6,693 nt of DNA, taken from Candidatus Dormiibacterota bacterium. GTDB lineage: Bacteria > Chloroflexota > Dormibacteria > UBA8260 > Bog-877. Shown here piece after piece: positions 1 through 5,699 of the stretch. The stretch covers positions 191 to 6,883 of the forward strand of contig PKXR01000149.1 in the NCBI GenBank assembly GCA_003133485.1. Direction: 5' to 3'. The position numbers were made by a program, and so were the translations under genes. Positions within the stretch are counted from its first letter, which is position 1, and the number at the start of each line of letters is the position of its first letter. Below the pieces are notes generated by a model. The model saw only the letters and a program-made list of their open reading frames with translations, was not told the origin of the DNA and did not search any database.

Positions 1-990
1 GGCCGCCTGGCTCAGGATCTCGGTCATCCCGAGGTGGTAGGAGTCAACCTCTTCGGCACTGGCTTCCGCGGCCGCGGAGGCACCCTTTTTCCCGTTTCCA
101 GTCACCACCGTGAGATTGGGGCGCTCGTCCAGCGAAAGTAGCCTGAGCGGGCTGGGCGGCTTGAGCTGCTCGGCCCCTTCCCCGGCCACCGTCACCGGCT
201 CGCCGAGGAGTGGCCCCTGCCCGAACTCCACGCCTAGCTCAACCAGGACCTCTTGCTCGGACTCCTCGGAGATGCCGTCGGCCACAAGGCGGGAGTCCAG
301 GTGGGACGCCAGACCCACCAGGGCCGAGACCACGGCGCGCTGGCCACGGTTGGAGTCGATTCCTTCGATCAGTACCGGGGCCAGCTGCATGATTTCCGGC
401 TCGACCCTGCCGATCGCGGCGAGCTGGGTCCGCTCCGCCCCCAGTTGGGCCAGACCGACCCTGAATCCGCGATCACGCAGCTGAGCGGCGAGGCCGAACA
501 TCGGTCCGGTCTCGAGCCCTTTCTTCTCCTGGGGCTGGTCCACCAGCTGCCAGACGATCTGGGACGGATCGAGGTCAGCAGCGCGGACTTCTTTGAGGAG
601 AGTGGCGACCACGCCGCGTCGGCGCCGCCGCCAAGGGTGCATCTCGAAGAGCACTGCTCCCGGGCTGAGCTGGCGGGCCACTTCAAGTTCGGCTCGAAGC
701 AGGGTGTCATCGAGGGTGTTGACGAGATCCGCCGCCTTGGCGGCTTCCCAGATCTCCGGCAGAGAGGGCACAACGTCGATCCGCGGGACCCGCCAACGAA
801 CCTCGTAGCCGAGAATGGAGCCGTCGCGAAGCCGGGTCAACGGTTCCGCGGTGATCCGCAGGGCGCCCGGCCGCAACAAATCACGGATCGCCAGTTCCCT
901 GGCTTCCGGTGCCTGGCTTCCACGGGTGTACGCCCTTCGGTTCGATCCGTTCGCCGGACTGGGCGTCTCAGCCGTTGTGAGCGCCGGCAT
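1..990 (-). CDS. Degenerate EAL-domain protein (probably c-di-GMP-inactive), partial at the left edge
   Basis: The minus-strand frame stays open for 330 codons from an ATG at 990 to the window edge, so the C-terminus is missing. Residues about 31-270 follow the whole EAL phosphodiesterase fold in order: GYEVRWR (61-67, where G-x-EALxRW is expected), FEMHP (115-119, for VNxSP), IVWQLVD (145-151, for LxLEITE), GLAQLGA (179-185, for LDDFGTG), IMQLAP (200-205, for the KID region), LVADGIS (235-241, for VAEGVE) and GQGPLLGEP (257-265). The fold is recognisable, but the metal and catalytic acids and the Lys are mostly replaced: the two Asp by A181/Q182, Lys by Q202, Glu by Q148 and D238. Hydrolysis of c-di-GMP is therefore unlikely, and a binding or protein-interaction role is inferred. 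No GGDEF domain precedes it. A low-complexity linker (about 290-315) suggests another domain beyond the edge. The start is uncertain: GTG at 996 and 1017 are in frame and no strong ribosome site is visible. Confidence 0.8.
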   Translation of the reverse strand, partial: MPALTTAETPSPANGSNRRAYTRGSQAPEARELAIRDLLRPGALRITAEPLTRLRDGSILGYEVRWRVPRIDVVPSLPEIWEAAKAADLVNTLDDTLLRAELEVARQLSPGAVLFEMHPWRRRRRGVVATLLKEVRAADLDPSQIVWQLVDQPQEKKGLETGPMFGLAAQLRDRGFRVGLAQLGAERTQLAAIGRVEPEIMQLAPVLIEGIDSNRGQRAVVSALVGLASHLDSRLVADGISEESEQEVLVELGVEFGQGPLLGEPVTVAGEGAEQLKPPSPLRLLSLDERPNLTVVTGNGKKGASAAAEASAEEVDSYHLGMTEILSQAA

Positions 991-1025
991 CGTCACCGCT
1001 CTGAAAGTCGCCGCCACAACGCGAT

Positions 1026-1078
1026 AGTGCCAGTGCGGCGCCGGGAATTCAGCGACAAGTGCGTGACGTTTGTGACAT
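1026..1078. promoter_or_regulatory. Short direct repeats in the gap upstream of the EAL gene
   Basis: This lies in the 97-base gap between the CPBP gene and the EAL gene. On the plus strand GTGAC occurs twice nine bases apart (1063-1067 and 1072-1076), and AGTGC occurs three times (1026, 1031 and 1058). Read toward the EAL gene this is GTCAC-AAAC-GTCAC followed by GCACT elements. The direct repeats could be a tandem operator, which would mean the EAL gene has its own promoter. I see no convincing -35/-10 pair, so the regulatory role is only an inference. Confidence 0.25.
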
Positions 1079-1087
1079 GGTTTGGGG

Positions 1088-1744
1088 CTAGTTCGACGGC
1101 TTCGAGCCGGCCCCGGGGAGCCCGGGTGCGACCAAGCACAGTTCACTGTAGGCGAGATGGGCCGCCACCGCGGGCCAAATCGAGCCGGTCCGAATCCTGA
1201 TCCACCCGGCTCCCGCTCCCAGCAGCAGCCCCCCCAAGGGAGGCAGCGGCTGCAGGGATCCTGCCTGCACGGCAGCGTAGGCCAGCGTCGAACTCACCAA
1301 ATCGCGAACCTGGGAACTGGCCTCCAGCTGAAGCTGGCGCCCGAGCACCGATTCCCGCCAGAAGACCTCCTCTCCGACCGCCGCCGGGATCACCAGCAGC
1401 GCCGCGACCGGACGCGATACGCTCTGGGAGCACGCCTGCAGCCGGTCAAGCGAACGGCGCCCGGTCGACAAGTGCGAGGCCACCACGGCCCCGGCCGCCG
1501 TGATCCCGTATCCCGCGACCCCCGCGAGCACCCCGAGTCCCAGCCCGCGGATCGAGGCCTTTTGGGGGCGGACCCGGAGCCGGCGCAACCCCGGCACCCC
1601 GCAGGCGCTGAGACCCACGGTCATGAGCGCCCAAAAGAACCTGGGATGTCGGAAACTGAGATAGGAAAGCCCTGCCTGGCTGGCGGCACCTAGAACCAAG
1701 CCCGAGGCTGGCACGGGTTTATCCAGTCGCTGGCCGTAGCTCAT
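1088..1744 (-). CDS. CPBP-family intramembrane protease-like protein (Abi/CAAX prenyl protease type)
   Basis: This is a 218-residue hydrophobic protein with about six probable membrane segments (near 14-30, 36-53, 69-91, 112-124, 148-160 and 170-204). Motif 1 of the CPBP/Abi family is intact as E125-E-V-F-W-R130. The second motif, usually FxxxH, reads Y-A-A-V-Q160, so the His ligand is Gln. The third, usually HxxxN/D, reads H196-L-A-Y-S200. Between them the typical LGGLLLGAGAGWI and RTGSIWPAVAAH stretch fits the family well. Active members are membrane glutamic/metal proteases that cleave prenylated proteins or process bacteriocins; with a ligand changed, activity here is doubtful. Its ATG overlaps the stop of the upstream split-barrel gene (ATGA), so the two are probably co-translated. 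It ends with TAG at 1090-1088. Family assignment is firm; catalytic competence and substrate are unknown. Confidence 0.85.
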   Translation of the reverse strand: MSYGQRLDKPVPASGLVLGAASQAGLSYLSFRHPRFFWALMTVGLSACGVPGLRRLRVRPQKASIRGLGLGVLAGVAGYGITAAGAVVASHLSTGRRSLDRLQACSQSVSRPVAALLVIPAAVGEEVFWRESVLGRQLQLEASSQVRDLVSSTLAYAAVQAGSLQPLPPLGGLLLGAGAGWIRIRTGSIWPAVAAHLAYSELCLVAPGLPGAGSKPSN

Positions 1745-3204
1745 CCGGTCCGCCTCTCCTTCCAGCGATCCACGGCCGCGGCGACGGAGGTGGCGGCCGC
1801 CAGGGACGCGTCCGCCACTACTCGATCGGCGCCCCGCCTGAACGCCGGGGCGGGCGCCGTTCGGAAGTCGCCCTCAGTCCTCTCCGGGGGGCCGGTAACC
1901 CCCGTCGGTAGCAGCTCAAGAAGGCGGCTCAGCAGCCGGCCCACCTGGGCTTCCTCGCGGGCCGCCGTCGCCTCGGGTGCGGTCGGATTTGGTCGCACGG
2001 CGAGGGCGCCAGCGGCCAGCCGTGCCGCCCCAACCCTCCGAGATCCGCGGGAAAGCAGCCCCAGGGCCCAGTCGCGCTCCTGCCGGGCGCGCTCCGAGAG
2101 GACCGCCAGAGTTCGCTGCAGCCGCCGATCCGAGACCACGGCTGCCATTCCCGCATACCACGGAGCAGCGGCGTTACGACGCGCAAAGATTTGTTCCAGC
2201 AGAGTCCAACCCCGTTCCGGCATCTCCACAAGGGGAGCCTTGCCGGCTCCACCCAGCTCGACCGCCCTGGCCAGATCGGGTGAGCTCACCTCGGGAGGGT
2301 GCCGAAGTCCCGCCACCCGGACCAGGGCCGCGGCCCCGGCCGCCAGGTCGCCCACCACCCCGGGCGGCTTGGTGAATCCGTAGGTGGCCCGCGGCCGCAG
2401 CACGCGCGAGGCCTTCCCCGGCTCCAGAGTCCCGATCCAGCCCTCCATCTGAGCGACTTCGAAGCTGTCGTCGAGCACCCGGACCGCCAAAGACGAGTGG
2501 GGAAGCTCACCAGGGGGGAGTGGAAACCTGGCGTCGACCCGGATCTCGCCGCCGACTTGAGGAGTGGCCTGGACAGGCCAGACCAGGGGTGCCGATCCCT
2601 CCCGCCGCACGGTGGCGAGGGCGGCTGGTGTGCCCGCCTCAAGCATGGCCCGGCCTCGCGAGTCCTCCAGCTTCCGAGGGCGGCCCCGACGGGTCGAACT
2701 GATCGTGGCCTCGTGGCGCGGAGACCACCTGGAGACCTTGCGCGGCTCCCAACCGTGCGGGCCGATCGTGGAAATCTCCACGATCCGCACGGCGATCAGA
2801 AAACGGTGCCAGTAGGAGCGGTAGAGCCAACGCCAGAAGGGATCGGTGGCCGATGTTGCGAAGAAGCGGCGCGCGCCGCCGGCCCCTCCCATCAGGCGGA
2901 AGAGCTGGGCCAGGTTGAGCGTGCCGTCGCCGGCCACCACCCGGGCCTCGCCGCGGATTAGTACCGCTGGCTCCTCGGGATGGATTCTCATCAGGGCCAC
3001 CCGCGGATGCGCCTCGATATTGCGGACCTTGGCGGCGTAGCCCACGGTGGTCGAGGTCCAGATGGTGGCCTCTTCGGGGATCAACCGGGCGCCAACTGGC
3101 GAGATCGAGGGAGCGCCCCAGGGGGTCACCGTGACCAGGTCCCACTGTACGAACCGATCCAAGCTGGCGAAGAGATCTCGTACCGAGGGATCCGCTCCAG
3201 GCAT
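1741..3204 (-). CDS. Multidomain pyridoxamine 5'-phosphate oxidase-like (split-barrel) protein
   Basis: This is a 487-residue protein, about three times the usual length of a single split-barrel enzyme. Residues about 8-145 form a flavin/F420-binding-type domain: VTVTPWGAPSISPVGARL, then IWTSTTVGYAAKVRNIEAHPRVALM, the typical 'K-x-RNI-x-xxPRVAL' strand-helix signature of the PNPOx/F420-dependent reductase superfamily. Residues about 186-280 (AMLEAGTPAALATVRREG and onward, ending ATYGFTKPPG) look like a second, diverged barrel lacking that signature. Residues about 305-487 are mostly helical and rich in Ala, Arg and Glu, including LLEQIFARRN and LSERARQERDWALGLL, of unknown function. Substrate and cofactor cannot be read from sequence. 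It is the first gene of a leftward operon and overlaps the CPBP gene by ATGA. The ATG at 3204 is preceded by TAGGGT at 3217-3212, placing a possible transcript start at the ATG itself. Confidence 0.75.
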   Translation of the reverse strand: MPGADPSVRDLFASLDRFVQWDLVTVTPWGAPSISPVGARLIPEEATIWTSTTVGYAAKVRNIEAHPRVALMRIHPEEPAVLIRGEARVVAGDGTLNLAQLFRLMGGAGGARRFFATSATDPFWRWLYRSYWHRFLIAVRIVEISTIGPHGWEPRKVSRWSPRHEATISSTRRGRPRKLEDSRGRAMLEAGTPAALATVRREGSAPLVWPVQATPQVGGEIRVDARFPLPPGELPHSSLAVRVLDDSFEVAQMEGWIGTLEPGKASRVLRPRATYGFTKPPGVVGDLAAGAAALVRVAGLRHPPEVSSPDLARAVELGGAGKAPLVEMPERGWTLLEQIFARRNAAAPWYAGMAAVVSDRRLQRTLAVLSERARQERDWALGLLSRGSRRVGAARLAAGALAVRPNPTAPEATAAREEAQVGRLLSRLLELLPTGVTGPPERTEGDFRTAPAPAFRRGADRVVADASLAAATSVAAAVDRWKERRTG

Positions 3205-3254
3205 GGAGTCAACCCTACGGGATATCCTCGGAATACAGATGGACCACCTCGCCG
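3205..3254. promoter_or_regulatory. Divergent promoter spacer between the split-barrel and SRPBCC genes
   Basis: Only 50 bases separate the two divergent start codons, so both promoters must lie here or reach into the genes. On the minus strand TAGGGT (3217-3212) fits the actinobacterial -10 pattern TAnnnT and ends seven bases before the ATG, as expected for a leaderless mRNA. On the plus strand TATCCT (3223-3228) fits the same pattern and would give a leader of about 20 bases. Neither start has a clear Shine-Dalgarno sequence, and no good -35 elements are visible. Shared regulation of both operons is possible. Confidence 0.35.
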
Positions 3255-3755
3255 ATGCCTGAAGCCGGAGGTCGGGTCACGGTCCCGGTCTCCCAGGAGG
3301 AGGCTTGGGACTTCGCGGCGGACGTGCGCAACGCGCCCCGCTGGGTCTTCGGGGTCCGGAAAGTGACCGGCGACGTGCGCCACCCGCTGCTGCCTGGCGA
3401 CCACCTCACGGTGCGGCTGCGGGCGGGCGGGCGGGTGGCGGACAGCGAGTGGACCATCGGCAAGTGTGAGCGGCCCAACTTCCTCAGCAGCCATGGCCAC
3501 GCGCTCGGCGGGAAGGCGACGTTGCAGATCGAATGCTCGGCGCTGGGGCCCAACTCCGCCGAGGTGCGCTACCACCTGGACTACCGGCTCCCCGGTGGTC
3601 CCTTGGGGGCGCTGGCGGGGCGGTTCGGGGTCCAAGGGATCATCGAGGCCCAAGCCAAGCGCTCGCTCCGCACCCTGCACCACCTGCTGGTCCCCGGCAC
3701 CGCAGCAGAGCGGCCTGCGGTCAGGCTCGAGCGGGGAAAGTCCCGGTCCCGATGA
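3255..3755 (+). CDS. SRPBCC (START/polyketide cyclase-like) family protein
   Basis: A 166-residue protein with the layout of the SRPBCC helix-grip fold, which binds hydrophobic ligands. The N-terminus RVTVPVSQEEAWDFAADVRNAPRW (about 7-30) matches the family pattern of a beta strand, 'V-x-x-AW-x-x-x-x-D', then a Trp. Alternating strands follow (DHLTVRLRAGG, ADSEWTIGKCER, KATLQIECSALG, AEVRYHLDYRL). The long C-terminal helix (FGVQGIIEAQAKRSLRTLHHLL, about 124-145) closes the cavity. The ligand and any catalytic role cannot be told. The ATG at 3255 is chosen because it starts right at the first strand and the adjacent spacer has no better start. Its TGA overlaps the ATG of the ligase-like gene, making it the first gene of a three-gene coupled operon. 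The Arg-rich end (RLERGKSRSR) is probably disordered. Confidence 0.75.
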   Translation: MPEAGGRVTVPVSQEEAWDFAADVRNAPRWVFGVRKVTGDVRHPLLPGDHLTVRLRAGGRVADSEWTIGKCERPNFLSSHGHALGGKATLQIECSALGPNSAEVRYHLDYRLPGGPLGALAGRFGVQGIIEAQAKRSLRTLHHLLVPGTAAERPAVRLERGKSRSR

Positions 3756-4459
3756 CCGAACCCGCCGGGACGGCTGATCCCTGGCCCGTCAATGTCGCCG
3801 GGGTCACCAACGAGGACGATCCCCGGCTGGCCGCCGATCCCCAGGGCGGACTCACCGCCAGAGCCGGCGAGATCACCTTGCAGCTCCTGCGCACTGCCCA
3901 GGGAGTCACGCTGGGCAGTGCCTTGGTCCGCAAGCCGGAGCTGGTCGCTCAGATCCGCGAGATCGCCGGGATCGGCACCGTGCGGACCAGTGCCATCGGC
4001 GGGACGGTGGGGCCCGGCGGTGAGCACTGGCTCAGCTTTCTGGCAGTGGCCCGGCTGCCCGACCCTTGCCCCCGACCGCTCGACTGCCTGACCTCAGGGC
4101 TGCGGGCGTTCCTCCAGGATCGGCTCGGCCCCTTCGGCGTGCGCCTCGACCAAGGGCGGGTGGATGGTGCCTGGTGCCCCGGTTTCAGCGACTTGAGCGT
4201 CGATGGACGCAAGCTGGTCGGAATGGGGCTGCGCCTAGCTGCGGGCTGGGGCTTGGTGCGGGGGGTGGTGGCGGTGAGTCCGCCAGACCAGGAGGAGGTG
4301 CGACGTCTCGATGCCTGCCACCTGGTCTTCGGCCCCGGGCTCGATTACGCGCGGATGACCTCACTGGCTGAGCTCCCCGGTCTCGCCGGAACCGACCGGG
4401 TGGCGGCGATCCGGCTCCTTGGCGACTCGGCCCAGGTGCCTGCGAAGATGTCGCAGTGA
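3752..4459 (+). CDS. Lipoate-protein ligase A / octanoyltransferase-family protein, divergent
   Basis: A 235-residue protein related to the biotin/lipoate A/B ligase family, which moves lipoyl or octanoyl groups onto lysines of carrier domains such as E2 subunits and GcvH. The strongest match is FSDLSVDGRKLVGMGLR (145-161), parallel to the family motif 'P-SDL-x-V-x-GRK-x-x-GSA', with K154 as the acyl-binding lysine. GITL-type N-terminal and GLVRGVVAV (167-175) strands also fit. The usual RRxTGGxAVxH motif is eroded to R78-T-S-A-I-G-G-T-V-G-P-G-G (78-90), without the second Arg or the His. Cys142 lies just before the SDL motif, near where LipM-type octanoyltransferases carry their catalytic Cys, but that equivalence is only inferred. 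The ATG at 3752 overlaps the previous TGA; in-frame codons upstream run inside the SRPBCC gene. Activity is uncertain; it may have lost or changed substrate. Confidence 0.65.
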   Translation: MTEPAGTADPWPVNVAGVTNEDDPRLAADPQGGLTARAGEITLQLLRTAQGVTLGSALVRKPELVAQIREIAGIGTVRTSAIGGTVGPGGEHWLSFLAVARLPDPCPRPLDCLTSGLRAFLQDRLGPFGVRLDQGRVDGAWCPGFSDLSVDGRKLVGMGLRLAAGWGLVRGVVAVSPPDQEEVRRLDACHLVFGPGLDYARMTSLAELPGLAGTDRVAAIRLLGDSAQVPAKMSQ

Positions 4460-5043
4460 CTTCCAAACGGGCTCCGATGCGGATGGTGCTCGACCCCGCC
4501 GCGGTGCTCCACCACCGGAGCGCGCCGGTCAGGACTTTCGACGCCGCGCTGCGTCACCTGGTCGACGAGATGTACGAGCGCTGCGAAGAGTGGAACGGGG
4601 TGGGGTTGGCCGCGCCCCAGGTGGGCGCCAACGTCCAGGTGGCCGTGATCCTCTACGAGGGGCGCCGTTTCGCCATCTGCAACCCGGAGATCACCTCCGC
4701 GGAGGGTGAGGTCGACGCGTACGAGGGTTGTCTCTCCATGCCCGACAACAGCGGCCTGGTGCGCCGCTCCGACAAGATCACCGTCCGCTACCGCAACATC
4801 CAGGGCAAGGGGGTGCAGCGGGAGTTCGAAGGTTGGCTGAGCCGGATCGTCCAGCACGAGTCCGATCACCTCGCCGGAAGGCTCTGCTCCGAGCGGCTCG
4901 CGCCCGGCGCCACCTTCGGCCCGGTCACGGCTGAGGAGGGCGCGGCGGACGGGGGGTCCGAATCCGAGGCCAAGCCACAGCGCCGGACCGGCCGACGGGC
5001 TGGGGGCGGGGAGGACCCCCATCCCGCCGGCCAAGAACTGTGA
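4456..5043 (+). CDS. def: Peptide deformylase
   Basis: Removes the formyl group from the N-terminal methionine of nascent proteins in the cytoplasm, using a metal (usually Fe2+). All three family motifs are present in this 195-residue protein: GVGLAAPQ (48-55), EGCLS (90-94, Cys92 as metal ligand) and HESDH (134-138, two His ligands and the catalytic Glu). The catalytic domain ends near residue 158. A tail of about 35 residues rich in Gly, Glu and Arg follows and is probably disordered; it coincides with a strong DNA/RNA hairpin. The GTG at 4456 overlaps the ligase gene's TGA (GTGA) and is preferred for coupling. An in-frame ATG at 4477 is the alternative and would remove seven residues. Neither start has a clear ribosome site. 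It is the last gene of the plus-strand operon and may be one of several deformylases in the genome. Confidence 0.93.
   Translation: MTSKRAPMRMVLDPAAVLHHRSAPVRTFDAALRHLVDEMYERCEEWNGVGLAAPQVGANVQVAVILYEGRRFAICNPEITSAEGEVDAYEGCLSMPDNSGLVRRSDKITVRYRNIQGKGVQREFEGWLSRIVQHESDHLAGRLCSERLAPGATFGPVTAEEGAADGGSESEAKPQRRTGRRAGGGEDPHPAGQEL
4990..5032. terminator. Long hairpin at the convergent gene junction, within the deformylase tail
   Basis: GGCCGACGGG (4990-4999) pairs with CCCGCCGGCC (5023-5032) over ten positions with one A-C mismatch. Inside it, after a CT/AT internal loop, GGGGG (5002-5006) pairs with CCCCC (5016-5020) around a nine-base loop. The stem lies 11 bases before the deformylase stop, 23 bases from the end of the convergent YceI gene. 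There is no T-tract on either side, so it is not a classical intrinsic terminator. A U-less or bidirectional terminator or an mRNA 3'-end stabiliser is plausible, and high GC alone makes such stems more likely. Confidence 0.45.
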
Positions 5044-5055
5044 GAGAAATTGGGC

Positions 5056-5613
5056 CTACGCGACCGCCGCAGTCGCTGCTTCAACTGCCTCGACCGCCTC
5101 GTCGGCCTCCGCGTCAATCCGCAGCTTGATCTCGTCGCCGACCATGAAGCCGCCGGTCTCTAAGGCCACATTCCAGTTGAGCCCGAAGTCCTTGCGACTT
5201 AGGCTGCCGCGCGCCTCGAAACCTGCGACCTTGAAGCCGTAGGGGCTGCTCTCCATCCCGAGGAACTCCACTTCGAGCTCGATCGGCCTGGTAACGTCCT
5301 TGATGGTGAGCTCGCCCTGAACCAGGAAGCGGTTGTCGCCGCGACTCTCGATCTTGCCGCTGCGGTAGGTAATCAGTGGGAACTTTTCGACGTCGAAGAA
5401 GTCGGCCGAGCGGAGGTGGGTGTCCCGCCGGTCTTCGCGCGTGTCGAGAGAGGCGGCCTTGATCTCCGCCGTGGCCCAGCTGCGGGTGAGGTCCCCGGCG
5501 TCGATTTCCACCTCGCCGCTGAACTCCTTGAAGTGGCCCCTGACAGTGCTTACCATCATGTGCCTGGCGGCGAACTCGAGCGACGTATGGGCGGTGTCTA
5601 CCTTCCAGCTCAT
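5056..5613 (-). CDS. YceI-family (lipocalin-like, polyisoprenoid-binding fold) protein
   Basis: A 185-residue YceI-domain protein. Family landmarks are WKVDTAHTSLEFAARHMMVSTVRGHF (3-28), then FSGEVEID, the ASLDTREDRRDTHLRSADFFDVEKFP block (54-79), LTIKDVTRPIELEVEF and the RGSLSRKDFGLNWN segment (136-148). The fold is an antiparallel beta barrel that binds long isoprenoid-type lipids in studied members. No signal peptide is present, so it should be cytoplasmic, unlike E. coli YceI. The start at 5613 is set by a strong AGGAGG seven bases upstream; an open frame extends back to 5670 but would run through that site. The C-terminus is a short Glu/Ala/Val repeat (EAVEAVEAATAAVA). It diverges from a MarR gene across putative operators, so repression by that MarR protein is likely. 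It converges with the deformylase gene with a gap of 12 bases. Confidence 0.92.
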   Translation of the reverse strand: MSWKVDTAHTSLEFAARHMMVSTVRGHFKEFSGEVEIDAGDLTRSWATAEIKAASLDTREDRRDTHLRSADFFDVEKFPLITYRSGKIESRGDNRFLVQGELTIKDVTRPIELEVEFLGMESSPYGFKVAGFEARGSLSRKDFGLNWNVALETGGFMVGDEIKLRIDAEADEAVEAVEAATAAVA

Positions 5614-5620
5614 GTACCTT

Positions 5621-5626
5621 CCTCCT
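5621..5626 (-). promoter_or_regulatory. Shine-Dalgarno site of the YceI gene
   Basis: AGGAGG on the minus strand, seven bases before the ATG at 5613. It is the clearest ribosome binding site in the window and decides the YceI start against the longer open frame. Confidence 0.85.
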
Positions 5627-5628
5627 GA

Positions 5629-5655
5629 CTGACAGTGGTCCGAATGCGCGATAAT
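5629..5655 (+). promoter_or_regulatory. Candidate promoter of the MarR gene
   Basis: CTGACA (5629-5634) resembles a -35 box and GATAAT (5650-5655) a -10 box, but the spacing of 15 bases is short. Transcription would start near 5662, inside the first putative operator, consistent with autorepression. Confidence 0.3.
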
Positions 5656-5670
5656 TGCTTGTGCAATCAT
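5655..5670. promoter_or_regulatory. Putative MarR operator, site 1
   Basis: TTGCTTGTGCAATCAT; with the preceding A it forms the perfect inverted repeat ATTGC-TTGT-GCAAT (5654-5667). TTGC/GCAA palindromes of this size are typical of MarR-family operators. It overlaps the proposed -10 region of the YceI promoter and the likely start of the MarR transcript. The same motif recurs at site 2. Confidence 0.6.
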
Positions 5671-5695
5671 AATATAAAGGTGCTTGATCGTGCAA
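5666..5695 (-). promoter_or_regulatory. Candidate promoter of the YceI gene
   Basis: On the minus strand TTGCAC (5695-5690, -35-like) is followed after 18 bases by TATGAT (5671-5666, -10-like), in the only AT-rich stretch of the window. Both boxes are covered by the putative operators, so MarR binding would block polymerase. Confidence 0.5.
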
Positions 5696-5699
5696 CCAT
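5684..5699. promoter_or_regulatory. Putative MarR operator, site 2
   Basis: TTGATCGTGCAACCAT, matching site 1 at 12 of 16 positions (shared pattern TTGNNNGTGCAANCAT) in the same orientation 29 bases away. It covers the -35 box of the YceI promoter and the start codon of the MarR gene. Its palindrome (TTG...CAA) is weaker than in site 1. Confidence 0.5.

Noticed and set aside
253..1200. A 315-codon plus-strand open frame opposite the EAL gene
   Set aside because: Its translation has no family features and an antisense, Arg/Pro-rich composition, while the minus strand reads a complete EAL fold over the same bases. Long antisense frames are expected at this GC content.
2299..2961. A 220-codon plus-strand frame opposite the split-barrel gene
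   Set aside because: No recognisable motif, and it is antisense to a frame with a clear PNPOx signature.
3533..3751. Upstream in-frame extension of the ligase-like gene
   Set aside because: The added 73 codons lie inside the SRPBCC gene and give a Gly/Pro/Arg-rich sequence. The ATG at 3752 with the ATGA overlap fits the operon pattern.
5002..5020. Inner G5/C5 stem as a separate intrinsic terminator
   Set aside because: It is the top of the larger 4990-5032 stem and has no following T-tract, so it is not listed separately.
5614..5670. N-terminal extension of the YceI gene to 5670
   Set aside because: It would translate through the AGGAGG ribosome site and the operator region, and YceI proteins begin at about the W-x-V-D-x-x-H-S segment.
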